A DNA stretch of 64,000 bases. Source: Voacanga thouarsii. Taxonomy: Eukaryota; Streptophyta; Magnoliopsida; Gentianales; Apocynaceae. Each line of letters starts with the position of its first letter. The stretch's first letter is position 1. Positions 33,854 through 45,164 of the stretch are shown here, one piece after another. The stretch is from positions 1,777,501 to 1,841,500 of the forward strand of contig JANUWF010001179.1 of assembly GCA_026120185.1 (NCBI GenBank), read 5' to 3'. The translations under genes and the position numbers were made by a program. Under the pieces are notes generated by a model. It was given only the letters and a program-made list of their open reading frames with translations. It searched no databases and was not told where the DNA came from.

Positions 33854-35085
33854 TGTTGGAATATATACCCTCTAGACTAGTTTATCTGATGTAATTATTG
33901 AATTTATTAATAAAAGAATTTATTCTCAAAATTTACTTGTGAATTTACATTTTATTTGTGCACGATTTTCATTTGAAAAGGACATGTTGTGTTTAAGTAA
34001 GTGATCCATGTGAATGGTGGTCTTTCACAGTAAGGTATGGATCGCGGGTTACTTAACACATAAATATTTGTTCTTAACTAATTGATGAGAATGGGAATCT
34101 CATCATGTTTAGGTTATTGTGTTATGAATTTCAAACGGGAAATGGCTTATCTTTAGCCAGTGAGAAGTCCACTCACTTCATAGCATGAGTGTATTTCGAA
34201 TACGTAGAACATAACCTATAATAGTAGTTTCTAAAAGTACTATTTAAAGAAACCCAGATTATTACTACTACAGCGTGGACTAATACTCTACCGCTTAAGT
34301 ATGAGTTGGTGGTCTGACGAAACTAGATGCATATACTTTGATATACTGTAGTTGAGGTTCTTTCGTAGAACCGATATACTTATATGTTGGATATATGTGA
34401 CTAGTTAGTTATGACAGACTTGTACAAGATAACTTCTACGCTATATCACCCCTTATGACTGTTCAAATTATCTAATTATCTAGGGCCTTGGAGAACATGA
34501 CTTGGATGTTTCTTTAGGGTAGCTTCCTTAGAAAGTGGAAACATTTTAGGAATAGTAGATTATTGAACTAGAGGTTTAAGGATGGTAGATGTCTTTTAGA
34601 GAGGTGTTAGTACACTTCCCCTCTCTAAATGCACGGCAATGCGTAGAGGGGTATTTTAGTCATTACAACTATAGGTCGAAGACTTTGCTAATGCAGCATT
34701 ATCTTTAGGGTCAATATTTCCTTATAGTAATATTAGGAAATATTTAAAATGTAAAATATAGCTATTTATATAGCATGGGTATTTTGATCATTTTAGTAGC
34801 CAAGATGATGTGTCTTTTGATCCCCAAAATGACCCTTAAGTCATGAAAGATTTAGGTTAAGGAATTGGTCTTGCTAATTGTGGGTTTTATTTTATTTTAT
34901 TTAAGTAGTCTAATTTATTATTGGATTAGAATAAAATAAAAGGCCGGAGAGAGAGTATATATTTATCTAGTTTAATTGATTAATTAATTATTCATGGCCC
35001 AAGGCTAAGATTGAATAATTTTAAAATTAATCTAGATATAAAACTAGATAAAAAGTTTGATATTTTATATTGGTCTATTTGGGCT

Positions 35086-36625
35086 TGATGTGTTTAGATT
35101 TGGCTATAAAAATCATATAAAAACTAAGCACATTCCCAATCAAGTTAAATTAAAACGTTAACCCCAAATTACACATATGAGCAAGCGTACTCATCATTAA
35201 CATAGCATAGGGTTCAAATGAGTGTCGATTCTCCAGGAACAAGTATGCATTAATCACTTTTCTTTCATTGTTTAACCGACTCAATAAAGTGAAAATAAAA
35301 TATAAAATAAAATAAAATAAAATAAAAGAATATACACAAGTTAAGGATGGAGAAGTATATAACTCAAACCATTATTTTGATAATCATGATCTTAAAGTAC
35401 CCAATCATTATCATAACTAATTATTCCCTTGGCATCATGAAGGATTAAGATAGACTCACTTCTTTTTTAATCCATGAAATCACTACCTTCTAGATAAATT
35501 AGAATTATATGGTCTCGTCTCAACTAATTCATCCAAGAGATGCATTAAACACAATCCTTGATTAAATTCCCATGGTCTTGGCAAATTCAAAACATAAAAT
35601 TAACCAATGATCATTGGTCTCGGCAAACATCAATTAACCTTTAATTACCTAGCCCTCATCAATTAACCCCCTTGGTCTCGGCGAGTTAATAGATAACAAA
35701 TATAGAATCAATAAATTGAAACCACCATCAACCCCTTTGGTCTCAGCGAATTAATGGAAAGAATCAACAAATCAATCCCATAATAAGCACAAGTAACTAA
35801 ATACCAAAAAGAACAATTAATTAATCAAAAGATCAAATAACTCTAAATATCATGAATACCTAAAACAATATCAAATTACAATAAAATAATTAATTCATCA
35901 TTGTCAAGAAAAAGAAAACAAAGTAAAAAAAAGCACTCATAGACAAGCCTCCTTCTTCTTCCTTTGAAGAACTCCTTGCACAACCCTCCTTGAATTAAAG
36001 AATTCCTCCTTTGACTGAGTAATTTTCTGTGATGATCAATGAATTCTCTCATTTTCTCTTGCATTTTCCATCTATTTATAGGTTTAGGAAGTGCCTAAAC
36101 TCATTGGTATAATGTTCTTGGCCGAGTAGAAGTAAGAAAATACTAAAACTCCACAGATTATCAAAAATTACGTACAAAAATCAAGATCCCATCTTTTCCT
36201 CAGAGCACAGCCGGCACCGCCTTAGCTGTCGGAGCCGGCGCCGATTATGTTTCTTCCTTTGTTCGCCGATTTTTTCTTGCTTTCAGCACTGTGTTGTCCG
36301 GAGTGTAGCCGACGCCGCCTTGGCTACTGGAGCCGACACCGGTTCGGTTCTGTCCTGGTCTATTTCAACAATTTTTTTTGTCGTCTTGAAGTTCATGCAA
36401 CCAACACATGGCTGGCACCAATTCCTCTGTCTTGACTGGCACTGCCTCTATTCTATTTTGTGACGTTTTTGCTTCGTTTTACCCCTAAAATCTGAAATAA
36501 TGAACAAAATACCTTTCCAAGGGTAAAATCTCAAATAAGAAGGAATATGGCTAGTTATTGAACATAATGTATCACAAAAGAGCCTCAAATAACTAGGAAA
36601 AATATAACTAATTTAGGCCATATCA
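35086..36625 (-). mobile_element. solo LTR of the LARD-like family
   Basis: TGATGTG...CATATCA, 1540 bp, with a perfect TSD, GGGCT, at 35081-35085 and 36626-36630. It is homologous throughout to 12852-14366 and 17635-19098. It has an AAAATA microsatellite expansion near 35297-35330 and the GCCG-rich repeats at 36210-36350. Orientation is given as for the complete element. This is the third nesting level (LARD in family A in B). Confidence 0.9.
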
Positions 36626-37101
36626 GGGCTTGTTAATTATTTATTGGGTTGTTTAATGAAGCCTAAAAAATAAATAATTGAGATTTATTATTTATGGGTG
36701 TTCAAGCCTAAGAGTAAATAATTTTATCTGATCTAATGAATAAGACTAAGGTTAAAATAAAATTTAAAAATAATTAATTAATTAAAAAATTAAAAAAATA
36801 AAAGACAACACGGGATGAATCTCGTGTTGTTTTACGTGAAGGATAACAGAAAGTATGGATGCTTTCTGTTTTCACGCAGATGGCATTTCTCTCTCTAGGA
36901 ATTAGATAGGAAATGAAAAGGGTCATCATGCATTAGGTGTGAGAAGCTCTTGGAATTTTTTCAATTCACAGAAACCCAATTCACAGAACCAAAGTCTGTG
37001 AAACATTCATAGAGAAGAAAAACATATTGCAAACCCACTTCTTTAAGCTTTCACGGGCTGTGCTACGGGCACCATTTTGGAAGATCAAAGGCTTTGCATG
37101 A

Positions 37102-37201
37102 ATGAGATGCAGTCAACGTTTACAAGGACGTGATCCAATAGCTTCAAACATCCTTGTACAGACAGCTACATTAGTGCGAAAAGAGACATTCAATCACAGA
37201 A
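37102..37201 (+). CDS. LTR-encoded basic leader exon (family-A solo LTR copy 2)
   Basis: M-R-C-S-Q-R-L-Q-G-R-D-P, 33 codons plus one base, ending at GTAAAT (37202), phase 1. There is no gag of its own, because the LTR is solo. It has the same position relative to the LTR end (about 60 bases upstream) as in the other copies. Confidence 0.5.
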
Positions 37202-37706
37202 GTAAATTTTTCATTTTGCTACCACGCTTTTGTTTTGATAATTTTTGTCATTTTAATCCTTCAATGGCTTCCATCACAACTCTCACTAGAGCTAGTGGAT
37301 TTTCTTATATCATTCTGAGCATGACCCCCTATAGGATGGATTTCCATAAGTATCTAGAACTAATGAAAGAGTAAATTTAAAAGCCTAGGGTATTTGCTAG
37401 GATCGACCAACCTACGTTGGAGGTTTTTAGTATTAGATTACCCGTAGGTAATGTGAATTAATGGCCATCCTATCGGTGGAACTTTTTCTAGTTCATTACA
37501 TATTTTAGGAAGTTTTGATTCGTAATGATTATACACTTAACTTAAGATGCTTTTAATCTTCCTACGAAGCTCTGTTAGCTTTTCTAAGAGGCAAATTATT
37601 TATATTATTGATAATGATTTTAAGAGTTATCTATTATTAAAGAAATAATATAAAGAATATGCAAATTAATTTCTTGCAAACTAAATAAATGTTTTTTGAA
37701 ATATTT

Positions 37707-37711
37707 CAGAA
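37707..37711 (+). promoter_or_regulatory. predicted splice acceptor before element B gag
   Basis: ATATTTCAG ends at 37709 after a T-rich stretch. Exon 2 would start AA and then ATG (37712), completing the phase-1 codon from the LTR leader exon. Element A has TTTTTTAG and AA in the same place (48741-48744). Confidence 0.5.
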
Positions 37712-37957
37712 ATGTCTAGTTTCAATCCATTGTCAATCATTCTCAAGAAGAATAAGTTGACAGACCCAAATTATGTGGACTGAAAGAGGAACCTGAATAT
37801 AGAACTCACTGCCAAGGAATACAAAATTATATGGACTGAAAGAGGAACCTGAATATAGTACTCACTGCCAAGGAATACAAGTATATTCTTATGGGTCCCT
37901 GTCCTGAGATTGGGGAAGAATCCACTGATCAGGATCGAGAGGCTGAGAAGGCATGGA
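37712..37957 (+). pseudogene. element B gag, N-terminal part
   Basis: M-S-S-F-N-P-L-S-I-I-L and then NKLTDPNYVD, the usual Angela gag start. The next Trp codon is TGA. A 56-bp segment is tandemly duplicated (about 37777-37888), adding a second TGA. Reading continues to AEKAW, where the minus-strand Tekay-like solo LTR interrupts at the ATGGA target site. The gag resumes at 42185. Confidence 0.85.
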
Positions 37958-39481
37958 TGTAACACCCCACTACCTAAGCCCAACAGGGCCGAGGATGTCA
38001 CCCCGTCCAAAGGACAAGGGGTCTTTATAACTAGGTCACACAAATAAAAATAAACAATACTTTAAAATGTAAACTTATTACAACCCAAAAAATTAAGAAC
38101 AAATCCAAAATAAATTGTTCACTATCACTCTCAAAGCAACATATAAAATAAATGGCATAGAGCCTTCAAGCAGGCAACAATTTAGCTACTCATCCCCACA
38201 GCAGGATCGACCTGAAAACATGGCATAAAAGGTGATGAGATAAAAATCCCATTAAGCCCGTGTGTGCTTTGAGTATTTCAAGTAAAACAGTTCATGTATA
38301 CAAGTTGTAAAAGTTGCATAAGAGAAGGTGTTGGCAAGCATTAAATAATGTTAAAAATAAAGAATGGCGTTTTGCTTTTCTAACCATACACAATAAAAAC
38401 AACCACTCAAATGGGTGGCCATGGGTTACCACACGTTGGGCCTCATGACCATATAACGGTCAAAATGTCACACTTTGTGCAGACTGACAAAAGGTAGGTG
38501 TACGGCCTACCGGGTAAAATACTCCTCCTTCTCTACATCCAAACATACCGATTGTCCACTCTGGAAACACATAGTCCACATGACAAAAACTTGCTAGCTC
38601 GGACCAACATGACTAAGTAGTACTGCACTTCTCCAAGTTGAGTTCATCTTCTGGAGGTGGCCTCCTACCAGAAGACTCGCTTTTGCTCTTCAAAACCAGT
38701 ACTACTAGCCTACCTTTATTGAGTACTCAACATTGATTATCCCACTCGGGAGAAAACTGATAAAACATTGCTTTATTTGGAAATAGCAATTAAGGGTTTC
38801 TAAAGTTCGTGCCAAAGTTGGTTTTAGAAAGAGTTTAGTGTTTGAGCAAAACTGCTTGTTGATTTTCAAATGATTTGTTTGACTAAAACAAGAAAGGAAA
38901 CAGTCCTTAATTGCCTTTACAAAATGAGTGTCCATACACTTCGCGTTTGACTTGCTATAGTAACCTTTTGTCATCAAATAAGTTTTATGCAGGAGCTTAC
39001 CTAATCCTTTGCTTGCAAATTCACAAGTCTTCCAAAGCTGACCTAACCCTGCCTGAGGGAAACACAAGGCATATGGTTATACTCAAGCTATATTTGCTTC
39101 CATAAATAATCCTAGTTCAACTTATTACAATCATGACCCTAATGTCTAAAGCTTTAAGGCTAAATGATAAAGGTTTTTATAAAATAAGTCTAGTTTGATA
39201 AAGAAAAATAACTAGGGGTTGTAAAATAATTACTTATAAGTTATGGGTTCAAATACAAATTTTTAGTGTTGTTATAAATAAATTATGGTTTAATTGAGGA
39301 AGAATCCTAAGTCCTAGATGATAATATTAAAATAAATAATAACTCATTACTAATCTCTTAATTAATAATTAATAGTTAGAAAATAATTAATAAATAAATT
39401 TTATTAAATTTTGATCAATAGATAATAAATAAATTTCAATAGTATTTATGAATATATAGCCTACAAGAGTAATATTTTACC

Positions 39482-39484
<3 letters not shown>

Positions 39485-39514
<30 letters not shown>
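39485..39514. repeat. (AT)n microsatellite
   Basis: About 15 AT units; a second, shorter run is at 39535-39551. It sits in the AT-rich middle of the Tekay-like LTR. Confidence 0.95.
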
Positions 39515-39517
<3 letters not shown>

Positions 39518-40239
39518 GCTTGATTTATTATTTATATATATATATATATATCCTTTAATAAAAGGTATCATTTATTTGGCTAAAATATTACTATCCCATT
39601 TAATATTCCAAATCCAACTTCCTAGGGTTTTCAAAATTTTTTGAGGAAATCATAATATTAATTTTAATTAACGTAATAAAATTAGTCAATTAAAATGGCT
39701 TAGGATCAACAAGGTCATGATCATTATTTTCCTATTGCTAACAAGAATCATGAACATAAAATCCAACATCAATCAACAAACTATTCTATTCATGAATAAA
39801 GGCTTAAATCCAAATCTACTATCACATGGTCAAATCTCTACTAAGCATAATCATATTCATGGCTTCAATGAAAACAAGAGCATAATACCCTATTCACCAA
39901 AGGTGACATAATATCTAGCATGCTTAACCATCCATACTCACTCACGACATGAAGAGCATGCATCGATCTACAAGAAATATCATAAAACTTAACCATGGCA
40001 AAACATCCTCATGCTCCAATCTCAACTCCTTCATACAAACACATACTCAAACCCCAATCATATTCCATCCGTTTCTAACAACATCTAAGAGACATGATTT
40101 TAGAATTAAAGAGAAGGTTAAAAAGAAATATTTGGTTGATGACTATCTCGATGAAGATTCAAGGAGATCCACACGCTTGGAAGGCTTGAATCGTCCAAGA
40201 AGGAAGAAGAAAAACAGCCATGGTTGTAGCAACCATTTC

Positions 40240-40242
<3 letters not shown>

Positions 40243-40280
<38 letters not shown>
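40243..40280. repeat. (AG)n microsatellite
   Basis: About 19 AG units. Copy 2 of the LTR has the matching CT-rich stretch near 28943-28980, so the tract is an inherited LTR feature that has expanded here. Confidence 0.95.
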
Positions 40281-40285
<5 letters not shown>

Positions 40286-41874
40286 GTATATTATGTTAAA
40301 GATTGAAAGGAAAGAAGATGAACAAAATCATTCTTGATTACCTTGATAGTGTTCTTGAGACTTCAAGAAAATTCTAGTTTTTTATCCGTTAGCAGATTTT
40401 TGTTTTTAATATTTGATGTTATAAAATCCAGAAATGGACTCTAGGGAGTGAGTAGGCATGATTTGGATTTAGTTGAAGGGTTTGGAGGTGTTTTGAGTAG
40501 TCTTAGACTTGAAGGAAGGTAGTGTGTGTTCTTGGTGTTCTTGGAGAAATTGAGAGAATTGGAGAGAGAGCTAGACGAAAGGCTAAAAGTGTTAGCCAAA
40601 TGATTAAGGAATTCTTGTGATTTGATTTTCAGATTAGGGAGAAGAGGGAAAGCTGGTTGTTTGAAATTCAAATGGAGTAATTCATGGAGTGTTTCAAGGT
40701 AGAAGATATGGTAATGTTGTTTAATTTATGGAAGCTCTTGGAAGCTACAATGGCCGACTGGTTTTGCTGTGATTTTACTAAAATGTATGAGGGTTGAAGG
40801 AGCTATAGGTTGGCCGAAATTAGGAGTGCAATGGTGGGAGGATTTCTGCTTGTTTGAAGCTTAATCCAAGGGAGTTTTCATGGAGCAATTGTTGGAATTT
40901 TTGAACTTTAATTGGAAGCTTGATTAGAGTAATTAAAGGAGGAATTCAAAGGGTGGTTATGGAGTCCAATCGTGTAGGTCAGTGGAGGAGGGTGATGGAG
41001 TTCAGTTCATGGCTGACTAAGGTTAATTTCACAGAAGTTTAAAGTATTTTCAGACAAGGTTTGAAGGGAGAGCAAGGCTGGAATTTTTCTAGTTGGTCAT
41101 TCGAATAGTTTGCTGGAATTTTTGTGCAGTTTTTCTACAATGATCTAACTAATTTGTAGAGAGTTTGGAGAGGTATTGGAGGGTCCTTTAAGGCTAGTTT
41201 TCAGCCTTCTTTATGGAGAAAAGCCAGAGTTGAATTACTGCTTTGAAGGTTGAAGAAACAGCTTTGATTGTTGGCCTGCCATGCTGCGAAACTGTCCAGA
41301 AATTTTTCCTGGTTTGCATAGCTTTGTGCAATCCAGTTTTGGCAAAGAAATTCCAATCTTCAAGCTGAGTAAGTTGGTCATTTTTCTGGCAGCATTTGAA
41401 TAAGAAAAATGACAGAAGTTTTCGAAAGCTGGACTGTCCAAGAATCTGGAAAATTTCCAATTTGCTACCATGAAGAAGATGAATACTTATGGAATGGAAT
41501 TTAAAGGTTCAACCATGGAGATTAATTCTCTTGGGAACCTTCCTTAACTCCTTCCTTATTTTCAGCCAAAACTCTATCCTCTAAGAGCCATTTTTGAAAT
41601 TCCAAGGTCAATAAACCTTGCTGAATTTTCTGAAATTAAGATACGGATTTGGATAAATTGAACAAGCTTAATTGGTGAAAAACTTAAGGTAAGCTAGGGA
41701 ACAAAAGGGTATGAATCCCTTAAGAATTCTTGCAGGACATAAGAATAGGATTAAGACATTCGCTTCATGTCTCCCCTAGGACAACACTCCTACTTCTTCT
41801 TATGGCATGCAAGGGCCGAAAATATTCTACCTTATATAAAAATGAAATTTAATCATGATAAAACTTAATTAGTG

Positions 41875-41929
41875 GGATTTGAACTCAAGACCTTAGAGAT
41901 TAATTCCAAAACTCTAACCACTAAACCAC
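41875..41929 (-). promoter_or_regulatory. tRNA-like A/B-box pair in Tekay-like LTR copy 3
   Basis: Minus strand: GTGGTTTAGTGGTTAGAG and then, about 25 bases on, GAGTTCAAATCC. This matches 27241-27295 on the other strand. Copies 1 and 4 keep the B-box word GAGTTCGAATCC intact (6654-6665, 58633-58644). Confidence 0.4.
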
Positions 41930-42184
41930 AACAACTCTTGTTCTTATTTTCTCTCCTAAATATTCTTCCTATTTAATCCTCAAGCTATCTCCCTATTTGA
42001 CTTCAAGCAAAATTACCATTTTACCCTTCCTACTCAATAAGCACAACTAAGTCTTCTAGACTATAAATTATAATTCTAAAGCACATGAAATCATTTAAAA
42101 ATATATTTATACATGCAAGAAAATATGATATGCATCCTGACCCCCTTACTCTAGGGTTAACTTTAGGTGGGGTTTCACAATGGA

Positions 42185-42835
42185 AGAAAGCCGATGAGAT
42201 GGCTAAATGCTACATATTGGCTTCTATGTCTAATGTGCTCCAATCTAAGCATAAGCACATGGCCATTGCGTACGACACAAATTTATCTTTGCTTACCATA
42301 TTTGTTAACAAAAGCCGGCCCGTAAGGCAGGAAGCTCTTAGGGCAATCATGAACACTAGGATAGCTGAGGGGGCATCGGTTTAAGAGCATCTGCTCAAGA
42401 TGATTGCTTACTTCGAGAAAGTCGAGGTCCTAGGCACGATAATAGATCCTGAGAGCCAAGTTGACATGGTTCTTGAAACTCTGTTTGATTTATATTCTTA
42501 GTTCAAGTTGAACTACATCATGAACAAGTTGGATATGAATCTCACGGAGCTTATGAAAGAGCTCCAAGCGGTAGAGAAGATCATGAAACCCGTATCAAAA
42601 GTTCTGGTCTCTCGTTCTGCTTTTTCTTTTGGAATTAAGGCAAAGCCTAAGAAATTCAACAAGAGGAAGGTCCAGAACAATGCAGGAGCCCAATCCAAAG
42701 CATCTGATTAGGCTAAGCCTAACGGAAAGCCCAAAAGCAAATACTTCAAGTGTGGCAAGAAGAGGCATTGGAAGAAAAATTGTCTGGACTTTTTAGCTAA
42801 GTCTACTTCAGGTATTGCTCTATACCTAGAGTCTA
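42185..42835 (+). pseudogene. element B gag, C-terminal part
   Basis: After the interruption it reads KKADEMAKCYILASMSNVL, then a VRQEALRAIMNTR region with stops at 42382 and 42499, and then LNYIMNKLDMNLTELMKELQ. The zinc knuckle near 42748 reads YFKCGKKRHWKKNC: the first Cys of CCHC is Tyr. It forms the capsid in a working element and is broken here. Confidence 0.85.
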
Positions 42836-42837
42836 AT

Positions 42838-43440
42838 TTAATGGTTGGATCAACATCTTCCTGGATAGTTGATTCTGGAACCACTGACCATATCTGTAAC
42901 TCTTTGTAGAGGTTCCTAAGACAAGGAGACTCAGTAAAGGTGAGCATGGACTTCAAGTAGGCACTAGAGCAATGTTATGGACTGAAGTAGTGAGAGATCT
43001 TGAGCTTAATTTTGATTGTAATACGAAGTTAGTTTTAAAATATATTTTATATGTTTATTGTTTCAAACAGAATTTGATTTCAGTTTCAAAATTGATGAAT
43101 CAAGGATATTCTATTTATTTCCATTCTGGTATTTTCATTAGTAGAGATGGTAATTTAATTTGTATAGGAAATATGTATGGAAATCTTTTTTATATACATC
43201 CTATTCGAAATCAAGTAAATAATATTCAAACTGAATCTGATAATAAAAAGAGAAAGGTCATATCAAATGACTCGTATTTGTGGCATCTAAGATTGGGACA
43301 TATAAATACCAATTGGATTCAGAGGCTAATCCATAATGGGCCTTTAGGTTCATTGAGATTGAAAGAATGGCCTTAGTATAAATCTTGCGTTAAAGGTAAA
43401 ATGACCAAAAGGTCCTTTACCAAAAAGGCAGATGAGCCAT
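42838..43440 (+). pseudogene. element B protease and GAG-pre-integrase region
   Basis: STSSWIVDSGTTDHICNSL keeps the catalytic DSG, then a stop (TAG) follows. After a frame change, an open part at 42972-43376 has QNLISVSKLMNQGYSIYFH and the zinc-type WHLRLGHINTNWIQRL. A stop follows EWP. Confidence 0.85.
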
Positions 43441-44060
43441 AGAAATACTAGCACTAGTTCATATTAATGTTTGTGGACCGATGACTACACCAGTTAGAGG
43501 AGGCTACGAGTACTTCATCACTTTCACAGATGATCATGCTCATTTTGGTTACATTTATCTGATGAGGTATAAGTCTGATTCTTTTGATAAATTCAAGGAG
43601 TTTAAGGCTGAAGTGGAGCATCGAACAGGTAAATTAATTAAAACTTTGAGATCAGATCGTGGTGGAGAGTACCTCCTCGGTGAGTTTAAGGACTACTTGG
43701 TACATCATTACATAGTATCTCAATTAACTGTGCCTGGGACTCCCCAGCAGAACGGAGTAGTTGAGAGAAGAAACAGAACTTTGATGGAAAATGTCAGAAG
43801 CATGATAAGTTATGCATCAATTCCTATTTCCTTTTAGGGGTATATCTTAGAAACAGTGGCATATATTTTGAACTTGGTGTCTTCAAAATCAATACCTATG
43901 ACACCTTATGAGATGTGGACTGGATGAAAGCCCAGCCTGAACCATCTCAAGACATGGGGTTGTCCAACTTATGTGGTGACAAGAGAAAGTAAGCTAGAAC
44001 CAAGATCAGAGTTATACTACTTCGTTAAGTATCCAAAAGGAACAAGAGGTGGATATTTTT
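43441..44060 (+). pseudogene. element B integrase remnant
   Basis: The first catalytic Asp position reads LVHIN-VCGP, that is Asn in place of Asp. An open part at 43481-43837 has FTDDHAHFGYIYLM, LRSDRGGEYL (second Asp) and PQQNGVVERRNRTLM (Glu). Stops follow in the Trp codon after PISF (TAG) and in the MWTG(C) codon (TGA). It would insert the cDNA in a working element. Confidence 0.88.
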
Positions 44061-45164
44061 ATCATCCTCAAGAGTATAAGTACTTGTTAGTACTAATACT
44101 AGATACTTAGAGGATGAACAAGTTACATCCACCACGGGTTCAAGCAGAATAGAGCTAGAAGAGAATTTGGTCACCGATTCAACTTCAGGTACTTTTAATA
44201 CCCTCGATCGAGGAACCAAGAGAAACACTACCAAATGTTCCTATATAAACTGAGCCTCATCGTAGTGGATGGATCACAAGAGTTCCGACAAGATGGACCG
44301 GAGAGATCTATGATCTAGTCTCTGATCATCAAGAACAAGATCCCACTAGATACGAGGAGGCCAATATTGATGCTGATGCAGATAAATGGCAGCTAGCCAT
44401 GAATGCCGAGATTGAGTCCATTTACCTCAATCAGGTCTGGGATCTTGTAACTATACCTGATGGGATAAAACCCATTAGGTGTAAGTGGGTATACAAGAGG
44501 AACAGAGGTGCGGATGGAAAGGTTGCAACCTATAAAGCAAGGTTGGTTACTAAAGGTTATACTTAGAAAGAAATTATCGATTATGAGGAAACCCTTTCAC
44601 TAGTAGTCATGCTTAAGTCTCTCCGAATTCTCTTAGCTATCGCATGTCATTATGACTACGAGATATGGCAGATGGATGTCAAGACGGCCTTCTTAAATGG
44701 CTATCTTAGTGAAGACACGTATATGTCCCAGTAAGAAGGTTTTATTGCTAGAGGTCAAGAACAAATGGTTTGTAAGCTTACGAAGTACATTTATGGACTT
44801 AAACAAGCTTCACGGGTATGAAACATACGTTTTGATGAAACCTTGAAAACTTATGGTTTCATTCAAAACTTAGATGAACTATGTGTGTATAGGAAATCAG
44901 ACAGTGGCAAAGTAATTTTTTTAGTACTTTATGTATATGACATTCTACTCATTGGAAATTATGTAGGGGCATTGTCATCCGTTAAGGTTTAGCTATCTAG
45001 TCAATTTAGTATGAAAGACATGAGAGAAGCTAGCTACATTCTAGATATTAAACCTCTTAGAGATAGGAAGCAAAGAATGTTAGGCTTATTCCAATCTACT
45101 TACATTAACAAGATATTGGTTAAGTACAGCATGGATCAATGTAAAGGGGTTATTATACCCTTTA
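44061..45164 (+). pseudogene. element B reverse transcriptase, cut by element A
   Basis: Readable motifs are KWVYKRNRGADGKV, YKARLVTKGYT followed by a stop, QMDVKTAFLNGYLSED, YGLKQASRV followed by a stop, and LVLYVYDILLIGN, where YVDD should stand (first Asp to Tyr). The tail NKILVKYSMDQCKG ends at the CTTTA target site of element A, and RNase H continues at 54428. The start at 44061 includes the poorly conserved integrase-RT linker with a frame change near 44085. Confidence 0.88.

Larger units (their letters stand above)
33854..37263 (+). mobile_element. solo LTR, family A, interrupted by a LARD solo LTR
   Basis: Starts TGTTGGAATATATACC and ends TAATCCTTCA; net length is 1865 bp after removing 35086-36630. 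Flanks are ATAGC (33849-33853) and ATGGC (37264-37268), a one-base mismatch. The sequence after it resumes element B's leader, as the shared block in element A near 48285 shows. Confidence 0.85.
37958..42179 (-). mobile_element. solo LTR, Tekay/Del-like Gypsy (copy 3, minus strand)
   Basis: Plus-strand text starts TGTAACACCCCAC and ends GGGGTTTCACA, the reverse complement of copy 2's termini. It is 4222 bp with a perfect TSD, ATGGA, at 37953-37957 and 42180-42184. It is homologous to copy 2 along its length, including the palindrome (38719-38730), the donor-like AGGTAAGC (reverse complement at 38996-39003) and the A/B-box-like pair (41875-41929). It contains (AT)n at 39485-39514 and 39535-39551 and (AG)n at 40243-40280. 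Short frames inside show no domain. Confidence 0.85.
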
